A stretch of 64,000 bases of DNA, taken from positions 34,465-98,464 of the forward strand of contig NZ_LSZP01000059.1 of the NCBI RefSeq assembly GCF_001580045.1, read 5' to 3'. The notes beneath the pieces are model-generated. The model had not been told where the DNA came from, did not search any database, and saw only the letters and a list, made by a program, of their open reading frames with translations. The stretch comes from Cephaloticoccus capnophilus (GTDB lineage Bacteria; Verrucomicrobiota; Verrucomicrobiia; Opitutales; Opitutaceae). How positions within the stretch are numbered: position 1 is the stretch's first letter; every line of letters starts with the position of its first letter. The translations under genes were made by a program, and so were the position numbers. Shown piece after piece: positions 36,373 through 45,766 of this stretch.

Positions 36373-37134
36373 ATGAAACCTAAGCTCCACCGCTCCCTGT
36401 TTACCGCCCTGCTCGCATTCACTGTGTTCGCCGCCACTGCCGCGCACGCTGCCGAGCTACCCATTATTACCAAAGCCCGCGCCTACCTCGCCAAAGACCC
36501 GGCACTCGACGCGGTTAAAAACCTACAAATTTACGGGACGCTCGACCTCGGCAGCGCGGGGGCCGACTTGAAGGAGCCGATCACGGTCGAGATCACCTTT
36601 GAAAAGCCCTACCGCCAACGCAGCGTCATTCGCAGCGAGCGCGGCGTCGAGGTCACGGTGCTCGACGGCTACGATGCGTGGCACCACGTCGTCCCGGCTG
36701 CCGACAAAAACCAGTGGAGCCTCTCTGTTCTCCAAGCGCCGCAAATCAAAAACCTCCGCGCTAACGCCTTTGAAAACCTCTCGTTTTATCGCGGGCTCGA
36801 ATCCGCCGGAGGCCGGATCGAAGACCAAGGTAGCGCCACGGTCGATGGCCAACCCTGCCGAAAAGTCGCCTTCATCCATGATCGCGACATCGTTTTTTAC
36901 CGCTATTTTAACCAAGTGACCGGTCGGCTCGTGATGACCGAGACCGCGCGCGGCGAGACGATTCGCGAAAGCGGCGTCATCGAAACCGCGGGCATTAAGT
37001 TTCCGCAAAAGCTGACCACCACGGCCCCGCTCCCCGACGGCAGCCGCCAAATCACGGTGATCAATTTCGACCGTATCGTGGTAAACGGCCCGATCGCAGC
37101 CGATGCGTTCGAGACGCCCTCGTTGGTGGATTGA
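36373..37134 (+). CDS. Exported protein, possible lipoprotein-sorting-like fold
   Basis: This 253-residue protein begins with a clear signal peptide (KPKLHRSLFTALLAFTVFAA, cut after AHA-AE). The rest is predicted mainly beta, with repeated hydrophobic strands such as LQIYGTLDLGSAG, VLDGYDAWHHV and VTGRLVMTETA. The pattern of a substrate-like beta half-barrel with GYDAWHHVP and a late VxFD-like strand (ITVINFDRIVVNG) recalls DUF2092/LolA-type periplasmic proteins, but this is tentative. There is no lipobox, so it is likely soluble in the periplasm. It lies alone between guaA and the his operon. Confidence 0.7.
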   Translation: MKPKLHRSLFTALLAFTVFAATAAHAAELPIITKARAYLAKDPALDAVKNLQIYGTLDLGSAGADLKEPITVEITFEKPYRQRSVIRSERGVEVTVLDGYDAWHHVVPAADKNQWSLSVLQAPQIKNLRANAFENLSFYRGLESAGGRIEDQGSATVDGQPCRKVAFIHDRDIVFYRYFNQVTGRLVMTETARGETIRESGVIETAGIKFPQKLTTTAPLPDGSRQITVINFDRIVVNGPIAADAFETPSLVD

Positions 37135-37364
37135 GAGGCGCTGAGCTGGGGGCGCTCCCACGCTAACTCCGCCTATCGCTTCCGATTTTTGGGATAAAGC
37201 GAGTAGGGCGCTCCTGTCGTTCCCTAAAATGTCGTTGAGGGCAGTGCTCTGCTCGCTGCGTTCCTTGAGCTAGGGCAGCCCAATGTGGAGCCAACCCGGT
37301 CATATCCGGCTGGGCGTGAGAAGACGATTGCGGAGGGCGGAGGCGGGCGCGTAGCTCTTCGGTC

Positions 37365-38672
37365 GTGCGCCTTTTAACCACTAGCTCCGAAGACTTTGAC
37401 CGCGAGTTGGCCGCGTTTTGCCGCGAGGCGGCCGTGCCTGCGCAAATCACCGAATCGGTCGCCGCTATCCTCGCCGACGTCCGCGAGCGCGCTGATGTAG
37501 CGGTCGCCCACTACGCCGAAAAGTTCGATGGGGCGCGGCTTGCACCGAGCGAGTTTCGCGTTTCGCCCGAAGGGCTCGCCGCCGCTTACGCGCGCTTGCC
37601 AGTTGCGGAGCGCAGCGCAATCGAGTCCGCACATGCGGCCATCCTCGCTTACAATCGCGAAGGGCTCGCCCAGCCGTGGCAGCACAAAAACCCACATGGC
37701 GCGACGGTCGGCGAGAAGTTTGACCCGATTCGCCGCGTGGGGCTTTACGTGCCGGGCGGGCAAGTGCCGCTGGTCTCCACCGTGCTGATGACCGCCACTC
37801 TGGCGAAAATCGCAGGCTGCCCAGAAATCGCCGTCTTCACGCCTTCGGATGCACAGGGGCGCGTCGCCGATGGGCTGCTCGCGGCGCTGCATTTCCTCGG
37901 GATAAGCGAGGTCTACCGAATCGGCGGTGTGCAGGCGATTGGCGCGATGGCGTACGGGACGGAGACGATTCGCCGCGTCGATAAACTTTTCGGCCCGGGC
38001 AATGCCTATGTCTGCGAAGCCAAGCGGCAGGTGTTTGGGACGGTCGGTGTCGATTCGCTGCCGGGCCCGAGCGAGCTAATGGTCGTCGCCGACAAGACGG
38101 CGCGCGCGGATTTTGTGGCGAGCGATTTGCTGGCGCAGGCAGAGCACGGCTCAGGGCGAGAAAAGGTTTACTTGGTCGTCACGAGCGAGTCGCTTGCCAG
38201 CGCGATCGAGTCCGAAATCGCCGCCCAGGCCCGGACACTTAGCCGCTCCGAAAAAGCGCAACGCGTCCTCGACGTGGGTTTTTTGATCATCGTCGTAGCG
38301 GGTTTGGACGAGGCCGCCGCAATCGCCAACACCGTCGCGCCGGAGCACTTGGAGCTCATCGTCGAGCCCGATGCTGAGGCCGCGCTCTTGAAAAAGATCA
38401 CCACCGCCGGAGCGATTATGATTGGGAATCATACGCCGACCGCACTGGGGGACTTCACTGCAGGGCCGAGCCATGTGCTGCCGACGGGCGGCAGCGGTCG
38501 CTTCTTTAGCGGCTTGCGTGTGGCGGATTTTGTGCGGCGGACGAGCCTCGTCCGCTACGACCGAGAGAGCGTCGCCAAGGCAGAGCCGGTGGTCGCTGCC
38601 TTTGCCGCCATGGAGCAGCTCGACGCACATGGTCGCTCCGTCTCAATCCGCGTCGCGCCACAACAGGACTAA
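37365..38672 (+). CDS. hisD: Histidinol dehydrogenase
   Basis: This 435-residue enzyme oxidises L-histidinol to histidine in two NAD-dependent steps. Family motifs are RRVGLYVPGGQVPLVSTVLM, DSLPGPSELMVVAD, DLLAQAEHGSG (zinc-ligand region), APEHLELI with the catalytic Glu-His, and GDFTAGPSHVLPTGG. It starts with GTG at 37365, directly before the conserved N-terminus. It heads the run hisD-hisC-hisB-hisH; 12 bp separate it from hisC. Confidence 0.97.
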   Translation: MRLLTTSSEDFDRELAAFCREAAVPAQITESVAAILADVRERADVAVAHYAEKFDGARLAPSEFRVSPEGLAAAYARLPVAERSAIESAHAAILAYNREGLAQPWQHKNPHGATVGEKFDPIRRVGLYVPGGQVPLVSTVLMTATLAKIAGCPEIAVFTPSDAQGRVADGLLAALHFLGISEVYRIGGVQAIGAMAYGTETIRRVDKLFGPGNAYVCEAKRQVFGTVGVDSLPGPSELMVVADKTARADFVASDLLAQAEHGSGREKVYLVVTSESLASAIESEIAAQARTLSRSEKAQRVLDVGFLIIVVAGLDEAAAIANTVAPEHLELIVEPDAEAALLKKITTAGAIMIGNHTPTALGDFTAGPSHVLPTGGSGRFFSGLRVADFVRRTSLVRYDRESVAKAEPVVAAFAAMEQLDAHGRSVSIRVAPQQD

Positions 38673-38684
38673 CTTTTCCGCACC

Positions 38685-39902
38685 GTGCCTTCGCCCAACA
38701 CCACTCCTTCGGCTACGGCCTCCACGCCGCCCGATTTCGACTCGCTCGCGCTGCCGCATGTTGCCGCGCTTCACGCCTACACGCCCGGACTCCAACCGAC
38801 CGAGCCCGGCTGGATAAAGCTCAACACCAACGAGTGCCCGTATCCGCCGAGCCCGGCGGTCGCTAAAGCAGTCGCGGCTGAGCTCGGCGCAGACGGCGCG
38901 GCGGGGGAAGTCGGCGCGGCGCTGCGGCTTTATCCCGAGCCGACGAGTGCCGTGCTGCGCGCCGCGATTGCCGCGCATCACAACACAACGTTGAGCGCAG
39001 CGGGGATAAATGGCACGAGTGCGCTTCGTGTGGCAAACGTCTGCGTGGGCAATGGCTCGGACGATATTCTCAACCTGCTTGTCCGCTGCTTTTGCGCGGA
39101 GGGCGCAGGGCAGGGGAGCGAGAGTGGCCGTGCCGCTGGGTTTACGCTGCCGAGCTACTCGCTGTATCCGGTGCTGGTCGGAATCGCCAACGGGCAAAGC
39201 ATCGAAATCAAGTTTGACCGCTCAATGCGTTTGCCGCTTGAGCAAATCGCGAGCTCGGGCGCGGCGATTTTTTTCCTCACTTCGCCCAATGCACCAACTG
39301 GAGTCGGGTTTAGCGCAGCGCAGATTGAGGCGCTGCTCGCGGCCTACGATGGGCTGCTTGTCGTGGACGAGGCTTACGCGCCATTTGCACGCGAAGATGC
39401 GGTGGGGCTTTTGGCGCGTTACCCGCGCCTCATCGTGGTGCGCACCTTTTCAAAAGCCTACGCGTTGGCGGGAATTCGTGTCGGCTACTGTCTCGCGCAC
39501 GAACGCGTCATCGCGCTGCTCGACCGCGTGCGCGACAGTTACAACGTCAACCGGCTCTCCCAAGCCGCCGCGCTCGCCGCGCTCGGCGACCCGCAGTATT
39601 ACGCGCACGTGATAGCGCGGGTTTGCGCGACGCGCGATGCGGCCCTCACACGTTTCGCCGAGCAGGGCTGGTTTTGTTACCCCTCACAGGCGAACTTCCT
39701 GTTTGTGGAGCCGCGAAATGGGCGCGGCGAGACAGGGGCGGCGGTCGCGCAGGCGGCCTACGATTTCCTCCGTGAGCGGCGGATCCTCGTGCGCCACTTC
39801 CCAAGTCCCTTGACCGCGCCTTTTCTGCGAATCACGGTCGGCACCGACGAGCAAATGCTCACACTCTGGCACACCCTCCAAGAATGGCTTCACCACGCAT
39901 AG
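38685..39902 (+). CDS. hisC: Histidinol-phosphate aminotransferase
   Basis: This 405-residue fold-type I PLP enzyme converts imidazole acetol phosphate to histidinol phosphate. Landmarks are [15 protein letters not shown] near the N-terminus, [24 protein letters not shown], the PLP lysine in [15 protein letters not shown] and the carboxylate-binding Arg near the end (FLRITVGT). An insertion at about residues 55-85 (Ala/Gly-rich) makes it about 40 residues longer than most HisC. Translation starts with GTG. The gene overlaps hisB by 19 bases. Confidence 0.95.
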   Translation: MPSPNTTPSATASTPPDFDSLALPHVAALHAYTPGLQPTEPGWIKLNTNECPYPPSPAVAKAVAAELGADGAAGEVGAALRLYPEPTSAVLRAAIAAHHNTTLSAAGINGTSALRVANVCVGNGSDDILNLLVRCFCAEGAGQGSESGRAAGFTLPSYSLYPVLVGIANGQSIEIKFDRSMRLPLEQIASSGAAIFFLTSPNAPTGVGFSAAQIEALLAAYDGLLVVDEAYAPFAREDAVGLLARYPRLIVVRTFSKAYALAGIRVGYCLAHERVIALLDRVRDSYNVNRLSQAAALAALGDPQYYAHVIARVCATRDAALTRFAEQGWFCYPSQANFLFVEPRNGRGETGAAVAQAAYDFLRERRILVRHFPSPLTAPFLRITVGTDEQMLTLWHTLQEWLHHA

Positions 39903-40480
39903 CAACGCTCAGCCGCAAGACGGCGGAGACGGATATCCAACTCACGCTCGGGATCGACGGCAGCGGTACTTCGCGAGTCGATACGGGCATCCCATTTTTT
40001 AACCACATGCTGGAGCTCTTTGCGCGGCACGGACTCTTCGATTTGGAGGTGAAGGCCGTGGGCGATGTCGAGGTGGACTACCACCACACGGTCGAGGACG
40101 TGGGGCTCGTGCTGGGCAACGCATTTCGCGAGGCCGTGGGCGATAAACTCGGCATCCGCCGCTACGGGTTTTTCCTGCTGCCAATGGATGAGACGCTCGC
40201 GCGGGTGGCCGTCGATTTGAGCGGGCGCGCCTGCCTCGCGTATGACGTAGCCGCGCCCACGATGTTTGTGCGCGATTTTAACCTAATCTTGGTCAAGGAG
40301 TTTGCGCGAGCCTTCAGCAACGCGCTCGGCTGTAACCTGCATGTGACACTGCTCTACGGAGAGGAGCCGCACCATATCGCCGAGGCGATTTTTAAGGGAC
40401 TCGCCCGCGCACTTGATGCCGCGACGCAGATTGACCCTCGCTCGGCCAACTCACTCCCCAGCACGAAAGGCGCGCTGTAA
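39884..40480 (+). CDS. hisB: Imidazoleglycerol-phosphate dehydratase
   Basis: This 198-residue monofunctional dehydratase carries the duplicated metal-binding signatures [10 protein letters not shown] and [19 protein letters not shown], and the start motif [11 protein letters not shown]. It binds two Mn2+ and removes water from imidazoleglycerol phosphate. No phosphatase domain is fused, so histidinol-phosphatase must be elsewhere. Its ATG lies inside the end of hisC (19-base overlap), which implies translational coupling. Confidence 0.97.
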   Translation: MASPRIATLSRKTAETDIQLTLGIDGSGTSRVDTGIPFFNHMLELFARHGLFDLEVKAVGDVEVDYHHTVEDVGLVLGNAFREAVGDKLGIRRYGFFLLPMDETLARVAVDLSGRACLAYDVAAPTMFVRDFNLILVKEFARAFSNALGCNLHVTLLYGEEPHHIAEAIFKGLARALDAATQIDPRSANSLPSTKGAL

Positions 40481-40485
40481 AAACG

Positions 40486-41280
40486 ATGAGCGAAGGCAAA
40501 AAATCGGCACCGGAGTTGGCGGTGATTGATTACGGGATGGGCAACTTGCGCAGCGTCGCCAAAGCCTTGGAAGCGGTAGGCGCGAGGGTGCGCGTCGTGA
40601 CGCGCCCCGAAGAGCTTCGCGCGGCTCGCGAGGCCACTGTGGGCGTGACCCGCAACGCGGATGACGCTGCGACGGCAGGACTCGTGCTCCCCGGGGTGGG
40701 CGCACTGGCCGATTGTATTTCCGCGCTGCGCGCGAGCGGTTTTGACCAAAAAATCCGCGAGTGGATCGCCGCTGATCGGCCTTTCCTCGGGGTCTGCCTC
40801 GGGATGCAGGCTCTGTTTGAATCATCGGAAGAAGGGCTCGCAGAGTCTGCCTTTTTGCACGGCGGCGCGATCGCAGGCGAGGCCGCTGCGTCTGCCGTTG
40901 GCGCAAACGGAGAAGCACTAATCGAAGAAAATTTGCTGACGCCCGGGCTGGGGGTTTTTCCCGGCACGGTGCGCCGCTTTCGTCTTCCGCCAGACTACAA
41001 AGTGCCGCACATGGGCTGGAACACCGTGCGCTTCACTCAGCCGAATTCGCCACTCCTCGAAGGACTCGAAACGGAGGGCGAGGCATTCTACTTTGTGCAC
41101 AGTTACTATTGTGCGCCGAGCGACCGTAGCCTCGTGCTCGCCGAGTGCGACTATGGAGGCGCATTCACTGCGGCGATTGCGCGAGGGAATTGCTACGCCA
41201 CGCAGTTTCACCCCGAAAAAAGCCAAGCTCGCGGGCTCCAGATTTACCGGAATTTCCTAAACCTCTGTGCCAAGCCATAG
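40486..41280 (+). CDS. hisH: Imidazole glycerol phosphate synthase, glutaminase subunit, with insertions
   Basis: This class I glutamine amidotransferase supplies ammonia to HisF. The catalytic triad is visible: Cys104 ([10 protein letters not shown]), His242 and Glu244 (TQFHPEKSQ). [12 protein letters not shown] and VPHMGWNTV are the family signatures. At 264 residues it is about 60 longer than typical HisH (about 200). The extra length sits at about residues 47-63 and 117-152 (Ala/Gly-rich, including [15 protein letters not shown]). No hisA or hisF follows here; the operon ends and the convergent xerC begins. Confidence 0.95.
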   Translation: MSEGKKSAPELAVIDYGMGNLRSVAKALEAVGARVRVVTRPEELRAAREATVGVTRNADDAATAGLVLPGVGALADCISALRASGFDQKIREWIAADRPFLGVCLGMQALFESSEEGLAESAFLHGGAIAGEAAASAVGANGEALIEENLLTPGLGVFPGTVRRFRLPPDYKVPHMGWNTVRFTQPNSPLLEGLETEGEAFYFVHSYYCAPSDRSLVLAECDYGGAFTAAIARGNCYATQFHPEKSQARGLQIYRNFLNLCAKP

Positions 41281-41369
41281 ATAGGGTGGAGCCGCGGTCA
41301 TTTTTTGAACCTTCATTGATTAAACATAATGATGATTGTTCTCCGCTCAGGCATGCCACCAATCAGACC

Positions 41370-42341
41370 CTAGGAACGCGGATGAGCTTTGGCGTAGATT
41401 TCTTGGAGGCGGGCCACGCTGACGTGTGTGTAAACTTGTGTGGTCGCGAGTTCCGCATGGCCGAGCAGTTCTTGGACGAGTCGCAGGTCGGCGCCCGCGT
41501 TGAGCAGATGTGTCGCGTAGCTGTGCCGGAGTTTGTGCGGGCTGATCTCCAGCGGAAGTTCTGCGAGCGCGAGGTAGCGCTTGAGGAGTTTTTCGACTTG
41601 GGCTACGGAAACGCGCGCGTGTTCCGGCGTTACGAGCACGGGATCGCTCGGGCCAGTAAATCGCGCAAAATCGCGGCGGAATTTTTTAAGCACCGTGAGA
41701 GCGACCTTTCCTATTGGGCAAAGCCGCTCTTTGCGGCCTTTTCCCAAGACGCGGGCGATTCCATCGTTCAAATTGAGCATTCCATAATTGAGGCTGACGA
41801 GCTCGCTCACACGTAGCCCTGCCCCATAAAGCAGCTCCATCGCCAGCCGGTCGCGCCACGCGAGGAAAGGCTCGATTGCTTCGTTTTCGAGGAGTCGCTG
41901 CGGGCCAAGAAGAAGCCGCTTCATTTGATCCTCCGTCAAAAATTTGGGCAGCGTTTTCTCAAGTTTGGGTAGCGGCACTCCGAGAAACGGATCGCGGCGG
42001 ATGCGCTCGCGGCTCAGCCAGAATTTAATCAGCGAGCGCAGCCCAGAGACGTGATTGTGAAGCGTGCGCGCACTGTAGCGGTGCTGCGCCTCAATCACGA
42101 AGTCGCGCATATCGCGCGGGTCGAGGCCTTCGAGTCCGTCCTCCGTCCAAAGTCCGGCGGCGTGCAGCCACCAGTAAAAATCCTCAAACGCTCGGGCGTA
42201 GTTGCGAATCGTATACGGTGAGTAATGTCGCTCTTTTCCCAAAAAATCGGCAAACGGCATCCACCAGCGCGCGAGGACTGCCGACGGGATTTCCGCCTCC
42301 GCTTCTGCGTGTTCAGTTTCCGTTTTCGGATTTTGCGGCAT
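41370..42341 (-). CDS. xerC: Tyrosine recombinase, XerC-like
   Basis: This 323-residue site-specific recombinase has an N-terminal SAM-like core-binding domain (about 25-115) and a catalytic domain with all active residues: Arg177 (AGLRVSEL), Lys201, His269-Arg272 (PHKLRHSYATHL), His295 (LLGHAEL) and Tyr304 (TTQVYTHV). Size and full catalytic set fit the housekeeping Xer enzyme that resolves chromosome dimers at dif. Next to mazG and trpC, and far from mobile genes, it is unlikely to be a phage integrase. The ATG at 42341 lies inside the 3' end of mazG (29-base overlap). Confidence 0.9.
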   Translation of the reverse strand: MPQNPKTETEHAEAEAEIPSAVLARWWMPFADFLGKERHYSPYTIRNYARAFEDFYWWLHAAGLWTEDGLEGLDPRDMRDFVIEAQHRYSARTLHNHVSGLRSLIKFWLSRERIRRDPFLGVPLPKLEKTLPKFLTEDQMKRLLLGPQRLLENEAIEPFLAWRDRLAMELLYGAGLRVSELVSLNYGMLNLNDGIARVLGKGRKERLCPIGKVALTVLKKFRRDFARFTGPSDPVLVTPEHARVSVAQVEKLLKRYLALAELPLEISPHKLRHSYATHLLNAGADLRLVQELLGHAELATTQVYTHVSVARLQEIYAKAHPRS

Positions 42342-43041
42342 GGGCGTTGGCGGCAGGGCTGCTGACAGCTTCAGCGTGATCGACCAGTTGGCTTGTCCAG
42401 CGGCGCAACGCATCCTCGGGGTTGAGCCCGGCCTGTTGTGCGGCGGCACAGAGTTCAAAGAGCGCACGGCCAAGCTGGGCTTCGTCTAAACCTTCGGCGC
42501 GTTGCGCGATCTGGGCGACCTCCACCGGAAGCGCAGATGTTAGGCTCTGCTTTCGGGCTTGTTTCCAAACGCCTTCGGCAAACATCAGCGCGGGCAGTCG
42601 CGGTGGCTGGGCTTTAAAAAGCCGAGGCTGGGCGCTGGCATTACTCACCCCTCTCGCGGCCTTTTCTTGTGCCTTAATTGCATCCCATTGGACGAAGAGT
42701 TGCGCGGTATTTTCGACTGCTGTGCGCGCGGCGCCTTCACCGAAAACATGGGGATGGCGGCGGATGAGTTTGGCGTTCACTTCGCGAGCGACGTCGTCGA
42801 GGTCGAAGTGACCTGCCTCCTCGGCGAGCTGGGCGTGAAAGACGACTTGGATTAGCACATCGCCGAGTTCTTCGCGCATGTGCGGCATGTCGGCTTGGTC
42901 GATTGTCTCGATGAGTTCGCTGACTTCGTCGATGAGGCAGCGCACGAGCGACTCGTGCGTTTGCTCTTGATCCCAAGGGCAGCCGCCCGGGCCGCGCAGG
43001 CGGGCGATTGTGCGGCGAAGTTCGTCGATGGCTTGGCTCAT
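42313..43041 (-). CDS. mazG: Nucleoside triphosphate pyrophosphohydrolase MazG
   Basis: This 242-residue protein has the N-terminal MazG domain signature LRGPGGCPWDQEQTHESL, followed by EVSELIE and EELGDVLIQVVFHA, whose acidic residues bind Mg2+. It hydrolyses (d)NTPs to monophosphates for nucleotide-pool cleaning. The C-terminal half is less conserved, Ala/Gln-rich, and shorter than the E. coli protein. It overlaps xerC downstream by 29 bases; both are read on the minus strand. Confidence 0.94.
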   Translation of the reverse strand: MSQAIDELRRTIARLRGPGGCPWDQEQTHESLVRCLIDEVSELIETIDQADMPHMREELGDVLIQVVFHAQLAEEAGHFDLDDVAREVNAKLIRRHPHVFGEGAARTAVENTAQLFVQWDAIKAQEKAARGVSNASAQPRLFKAQPPRLPALMFAEGVWKQARKQSLTSALPVEVAQIAQRAEGLDEAQLGRALFELCAAAQQAGLNPEDALRRWTSQLVDHAEAVSSPAANAHAAKSENGN

Positions 43042-43228
43042 GAGTCGTGCGGCAAATTATGCCGAAGTTTTGAAAAAAACGGCAAAGCCAAAAGGGCCTG
43101 CGCCCCGTTTCATTGGCCCTGCGCGTGTTTGCGCACGGTGTGGGCTTCCCCTGCCTTTGCGAAAGCGTCCCACATCTTATGGGGTTGATCCCAGATGCCT
43201 GTAGAGAGAGAAGACATCCACTATCAAT

Positions 43229-44032
43229 ATGTCCGACAAGCTTTTGGAAATCATGGCGCACAAGCGGCGCGAAATCGCCCCTGTCTTGCGGGAGGTCCCG
43301 CTCGACGAGTTGCGCGAACTGGATGCTTCGCTCCCCCGCCCGCCTTCTTTTGCCGAGGCACTGCGACGGCCCGACGACGACAGGCTCGCCGTGATTGCGG
43401 AAATCAAACGCCGCTCGCCCTCGGCGGGCGCAATTGCCGAAAACGCAAGTGCGACTGAGCAAGCGCGCCGTTACCAAGCCGCCGGAGCCAGTGCGCTTTC
43501 TGTTTTGACCGATAACAAGTATTTCGGCGGTGAGCTCGGCGACCTGCGCGACGTAGTGGAAATGCTGCGACGCGAACCGCCTAGTGTTCCGTGTTTGCGC
43601 AAGGACTTCATGCTGCACCCGACTCAGGTACGTGAGGCGCGCGAGGCCGGGGCGAGTGCGATTTTGATTATCGTCCGTGCACTTGATGACCCGACGATTG
43701 CCACGCTCTACGCGGCGGCGCAGGCAGCAGGGCTGGACGCCCTTTTTGAAATCCACGAAGAGCCGGAGTTGGCGCGGGCGCTGGCCCACGGCGCGAAGAT
43801 CATCGGCGTGAACAACCGCGATTTGGCGGTGTTCAAGACGGATCTCGCTTTCAGCGAGCGGCTCATCCCGCGTTTCCCCAAAAATGTAATCGCGGTGAGC
43901 GAGAGCGGAATTGCGACCGCCGCCGATGCGGCGCGGGCGCGGGCCGCCGGTGCGCATGCGATCCTCGTTGGCGAGTCGTTAATGCGCGCACCCGATCCGC
44001 AGGCACTGCTCCAATCGCTCGCAAACGCCTAA
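43229..44032 (+). CDS. trpC: Indole-3-glycerol phosphate synthase
   Basis: This 267-residue TIM barrel closes the indole ring in tryptophan synthesis. Motifs include VIAEIKRRSPSAG (catalytic Lys), VPCLRKDFMLHPTQVREAREAGA, GVNNRDLAVF and VSESGIATAADA with the phosphate loop. It is monofunctional (no PRAI domain). No other trp gene is in the window. It is followed 44 bp later by rsmA on the same strand; the leader of 187 bp upstream has no visible attenuator with Trp codons. Confidence 0.97.
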   Translation: MSDKLLEIMAHKRREIAPVLREVPLDELRELDASLPRPPSFAEALRRPDDDRLAVIAEIKRRSPSAGAIAENASATEQARRYQAAGASALSVLTDNKYFGGELGDLRDVVEMLRREPPSVPCLRKDFMLHPTQVREAREAGASAILIIVRALDDPTIATLYAAAQAAGLDALFEIHEEPELARALAHGAKIIGVNNRDLAVFKTDLAFSERLIPRFPKNVIAVSESGIATAADAARARAAGAHAILVGESLMRAPDPQALLQSLANA

Positions 44033-44076
44033 AGAGAGCCGCACGGCGCGAAGCGCGAAAACACAGAAAACGGGCC

Positions 44077-44940
44077 ATGCCGCTCAGCTACACCGCGACG
44101 CGCGACCTACTCGCCCAGCTCGGGCACAACCCGAAACGGTTTCTCGGGCAGAATTTTTTGGTCGATGGGAATATTGTGCGAAAGTCGCTCGAGCTCGCGC
44201 AGGTCGCGAGTGGCGACCGCGTGGTGGAGGTTGGCCCGGGCTTGGGGACGCTCACACGCGCGCTGCTCGCTACGGGCGCGGAGGTCTGGGCCGTCGAAAA
44301 AGACAGGCGACTCTGCGAACACCTGCGCGAAACCCTCGGTGCCTTGCCGGGACTGCACCTTATGGAAGGCGACGCGGTGGAGCATCCGTTGGCCGGACTG
44401 CCGGAAGAGCTGGCTGCGACCGCAAAGATCGTCGCTAACCTGCCCTATGCGATTTCCACCCCGTGGATGGTTGGCGTGCTGAGTGGACTGGCTTTGCCCA
44501 AGCGCGCGGTCTTGATGCTCCAGCTCGAAGCGGCGGAGCGTTACGCGGCGCAGCCTGGGACGAAGGCATTTGGGGCGGTTTCGATTTTCCTACAATCGGC
44601 CTACGAAATCGCCCCCGGGCATCGGGTCGCTGGAACTTGTTTTTACCCGAGGCCTGACGTGGATTCATACCTGCTGCACCTCGTGCGCCGTGAGCGGCCC
44701 TTCGTGTTTTCGACCGAAACGCAGGCCGTAATTCGTGCCTGTTTCCAGCAACGGCGGAAGCAACTCGGCAGTTTGCTGCGCGGCGTGAGCGGCGGCCCTT
44801 TGCCGCAAAATGCGGCGGCTAACTGGCTCGACGAGCTGGCTGCAGCGGGCTTTTCGCCTAAAACGAGGCCCGAGGCCGTGCCGATTTCCCTTTGGCAAAA
44901 ACTAGAGGCACACTGCATACGCCCGCTTGAAACTAGATAA
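44077..44940 (+). CDS. rsmA: 16S rRNA (adenine1518-N6/adenine1519-N6)-dimethyltransferase
   Basis: This 287-residue KsgA-family enzyme dimethylates two adenines in the 3'-terminal hairpin of 16S rRNA. It has KRFLGQNFLVD, the SAM-binding VVEVGPGLGTLT (about residues 49-60), VEKDRRL and the catalytic motif NLPY at 121-124. The C-terminal helical domain starts near PRPDVDSYLLHL. The exported-protein gene starts 25 bp downstream. Confidence 0.95.
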   Translation: MPLSYTATRDLLAQLGHNPKRFLGQNFLVDGNIVRKSLELAQVASGDRVVEVGPGLGTLTRALLATGAEVWAVEKDRRLCEHLRETLGALPGLHLMEGDAVEHPLAGLPEELAATAKIVANLPYAISTPWMVGVLSGLALPKRAVLMLQLEAAERYAAQPGTKAFGAVSIFLQSAYEIAPGHRVAGTCFYPRPDVDSYLLHLVRRERPFVFSTETQAVIRACFQQRRKQLGSLLRGVSGGPLPQNAAANWLDELAAAGFSPKTRPEAVPISLWQKLEAHCIRPLETR

Positions 44941-44965
44941 GGCTCTCCCCTACTCTCGCCCCACG

Positions 44966-45649
44966 ATGTCGCGCTTATCCTCTCCCCTTATCGCGCTGTG
45001 CCTCGCAGCTACTGCTTTCTTTGCCCCTCAAACTGTGCTCGCCCAACAATCTCGCTCCTCTGCTCCAACTCAGAGAGTGGTCGGGCGCATTGAGGGCGAT
45101 CACTACGTCGCCCCCGGCGGGCTCTATCGCGTAAAGATTCCCGTGCTCCTGCAGCTTGGTGGCACGATTTCAGACACGGGAAATGTAGTCGTTTTTCGTG
45201 ACGACTACTCCGTGCACGTCAGCATCGGCGCCTTTGAGCTGGATGCGACGCAGCGTTGGGAACTCTCGACGATGGAGCGCGAGGACTATCTCAACGCATT
45301 TTTTACGACACTGGTGATGCCGGACTTCGCGCGAATGTTTCCCGGCTCGCAGATTGAGGCCACACAGTTTGATGCGGGGCGGCTCGGAGGCGTGGTGTTT
45401 TGCGTTACGCTACTGCCCGGAGGCAGCATGTTTCCCACGCCCTTTGCCGAGGCGCGCGCGGCACTGCCCGTCGCCAAACGAGGCAACCTCATCTTTGCGC
45501 AAAACGGCGTCATCTACGTCTTGAGCACTGAGTTAAGCGAGCGCCTCGGCAAGGCCCACAAGATGACTGCCGAAGAAGAAAACGCGCTCCTCGCGAGCCG
45601 ACTCGACGCACTGCTCGCAACGATGCAATTCGCCGAGCCGAGGCGCTGA
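44966..45649 (+). CDS. Uncharacterised exported protein
   Basis: This 227-residue protein starts with a signal peptide (SRLSSPLIALCLAATAFF, cut after VLAQ). The mature part begins with a Ser/Gln-rich linker and continues with RVVGRIEGDHYVAPGGLYRVKIPVLL, a pattern seen in small periplasmic or lipid-facing proteins. I do not recognise a family with certainty. It is probably co-transcribed with rsmA (25-bp gap). The frame is open 13 residues upstream, but the ATG at 44966 puts the charged start right before the hydrophobic stretch. Confidence 0.7.
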   Translation: MSRLSSPLIALCLAATAFFAPQTVLAQQSRSSAPTQRVVGRIEGDHYVAPGGLYRVKIPVLLQLGGTISDTGNVVVFRDDYSVHVSIGAFELDATQRWELSTMEREDYLNAFFTTLVMPDFARMFPGSQIEATQFDAGRLGGVVFCVTLLPGGSMFPTPFAEARAALPVAKRGNLIFAQNGVIYVLSTELSERLGKAHKMTAEEENALLASRLDALLATMQFAEPRR

Positions 45650-45705
45650 GAAGCGCAGGATAAGCTCCCCTTCCGACTACAAGATTTAGCTGCGAAAAAT
45701 CCTGC

Positions 45706-45758
45706 CCCGTCTCTTCGGGCTGCGCCGTAAGCCGCAGCGCGGCCGCGTTTGAAACGGG
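45706..45758. terminator. Nested hairpin between convergent genes
   Basis: Outer CCCGT (45706-45710) pairs with ACGGG (45754-45758), and inner GCTGCG (45719-45724) pairs with CGCAGC (45733-45738). It lies between the stops of the exported protein and the GH4 gene; likely a shared terminator, though no T-run is present. Confidence 0.45.
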
Positions 45759-45766
45759 AGTAGGCC

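Noticed and set aside
41281..41369. AT-rich stretch between hisH and xerC as a dif site
   Set aside because: No 28-bp dif-like pattern with two XerC/XerD half-sites could be recognised; only a 5-bp inverted repeat is visible.
42737..43957. 406-codon minus-strand frame over mazG and trpC
   Set aside because: It overlaps two well-recognised genes in other frames and its Arg-rich composition is typical of a frame shadow.
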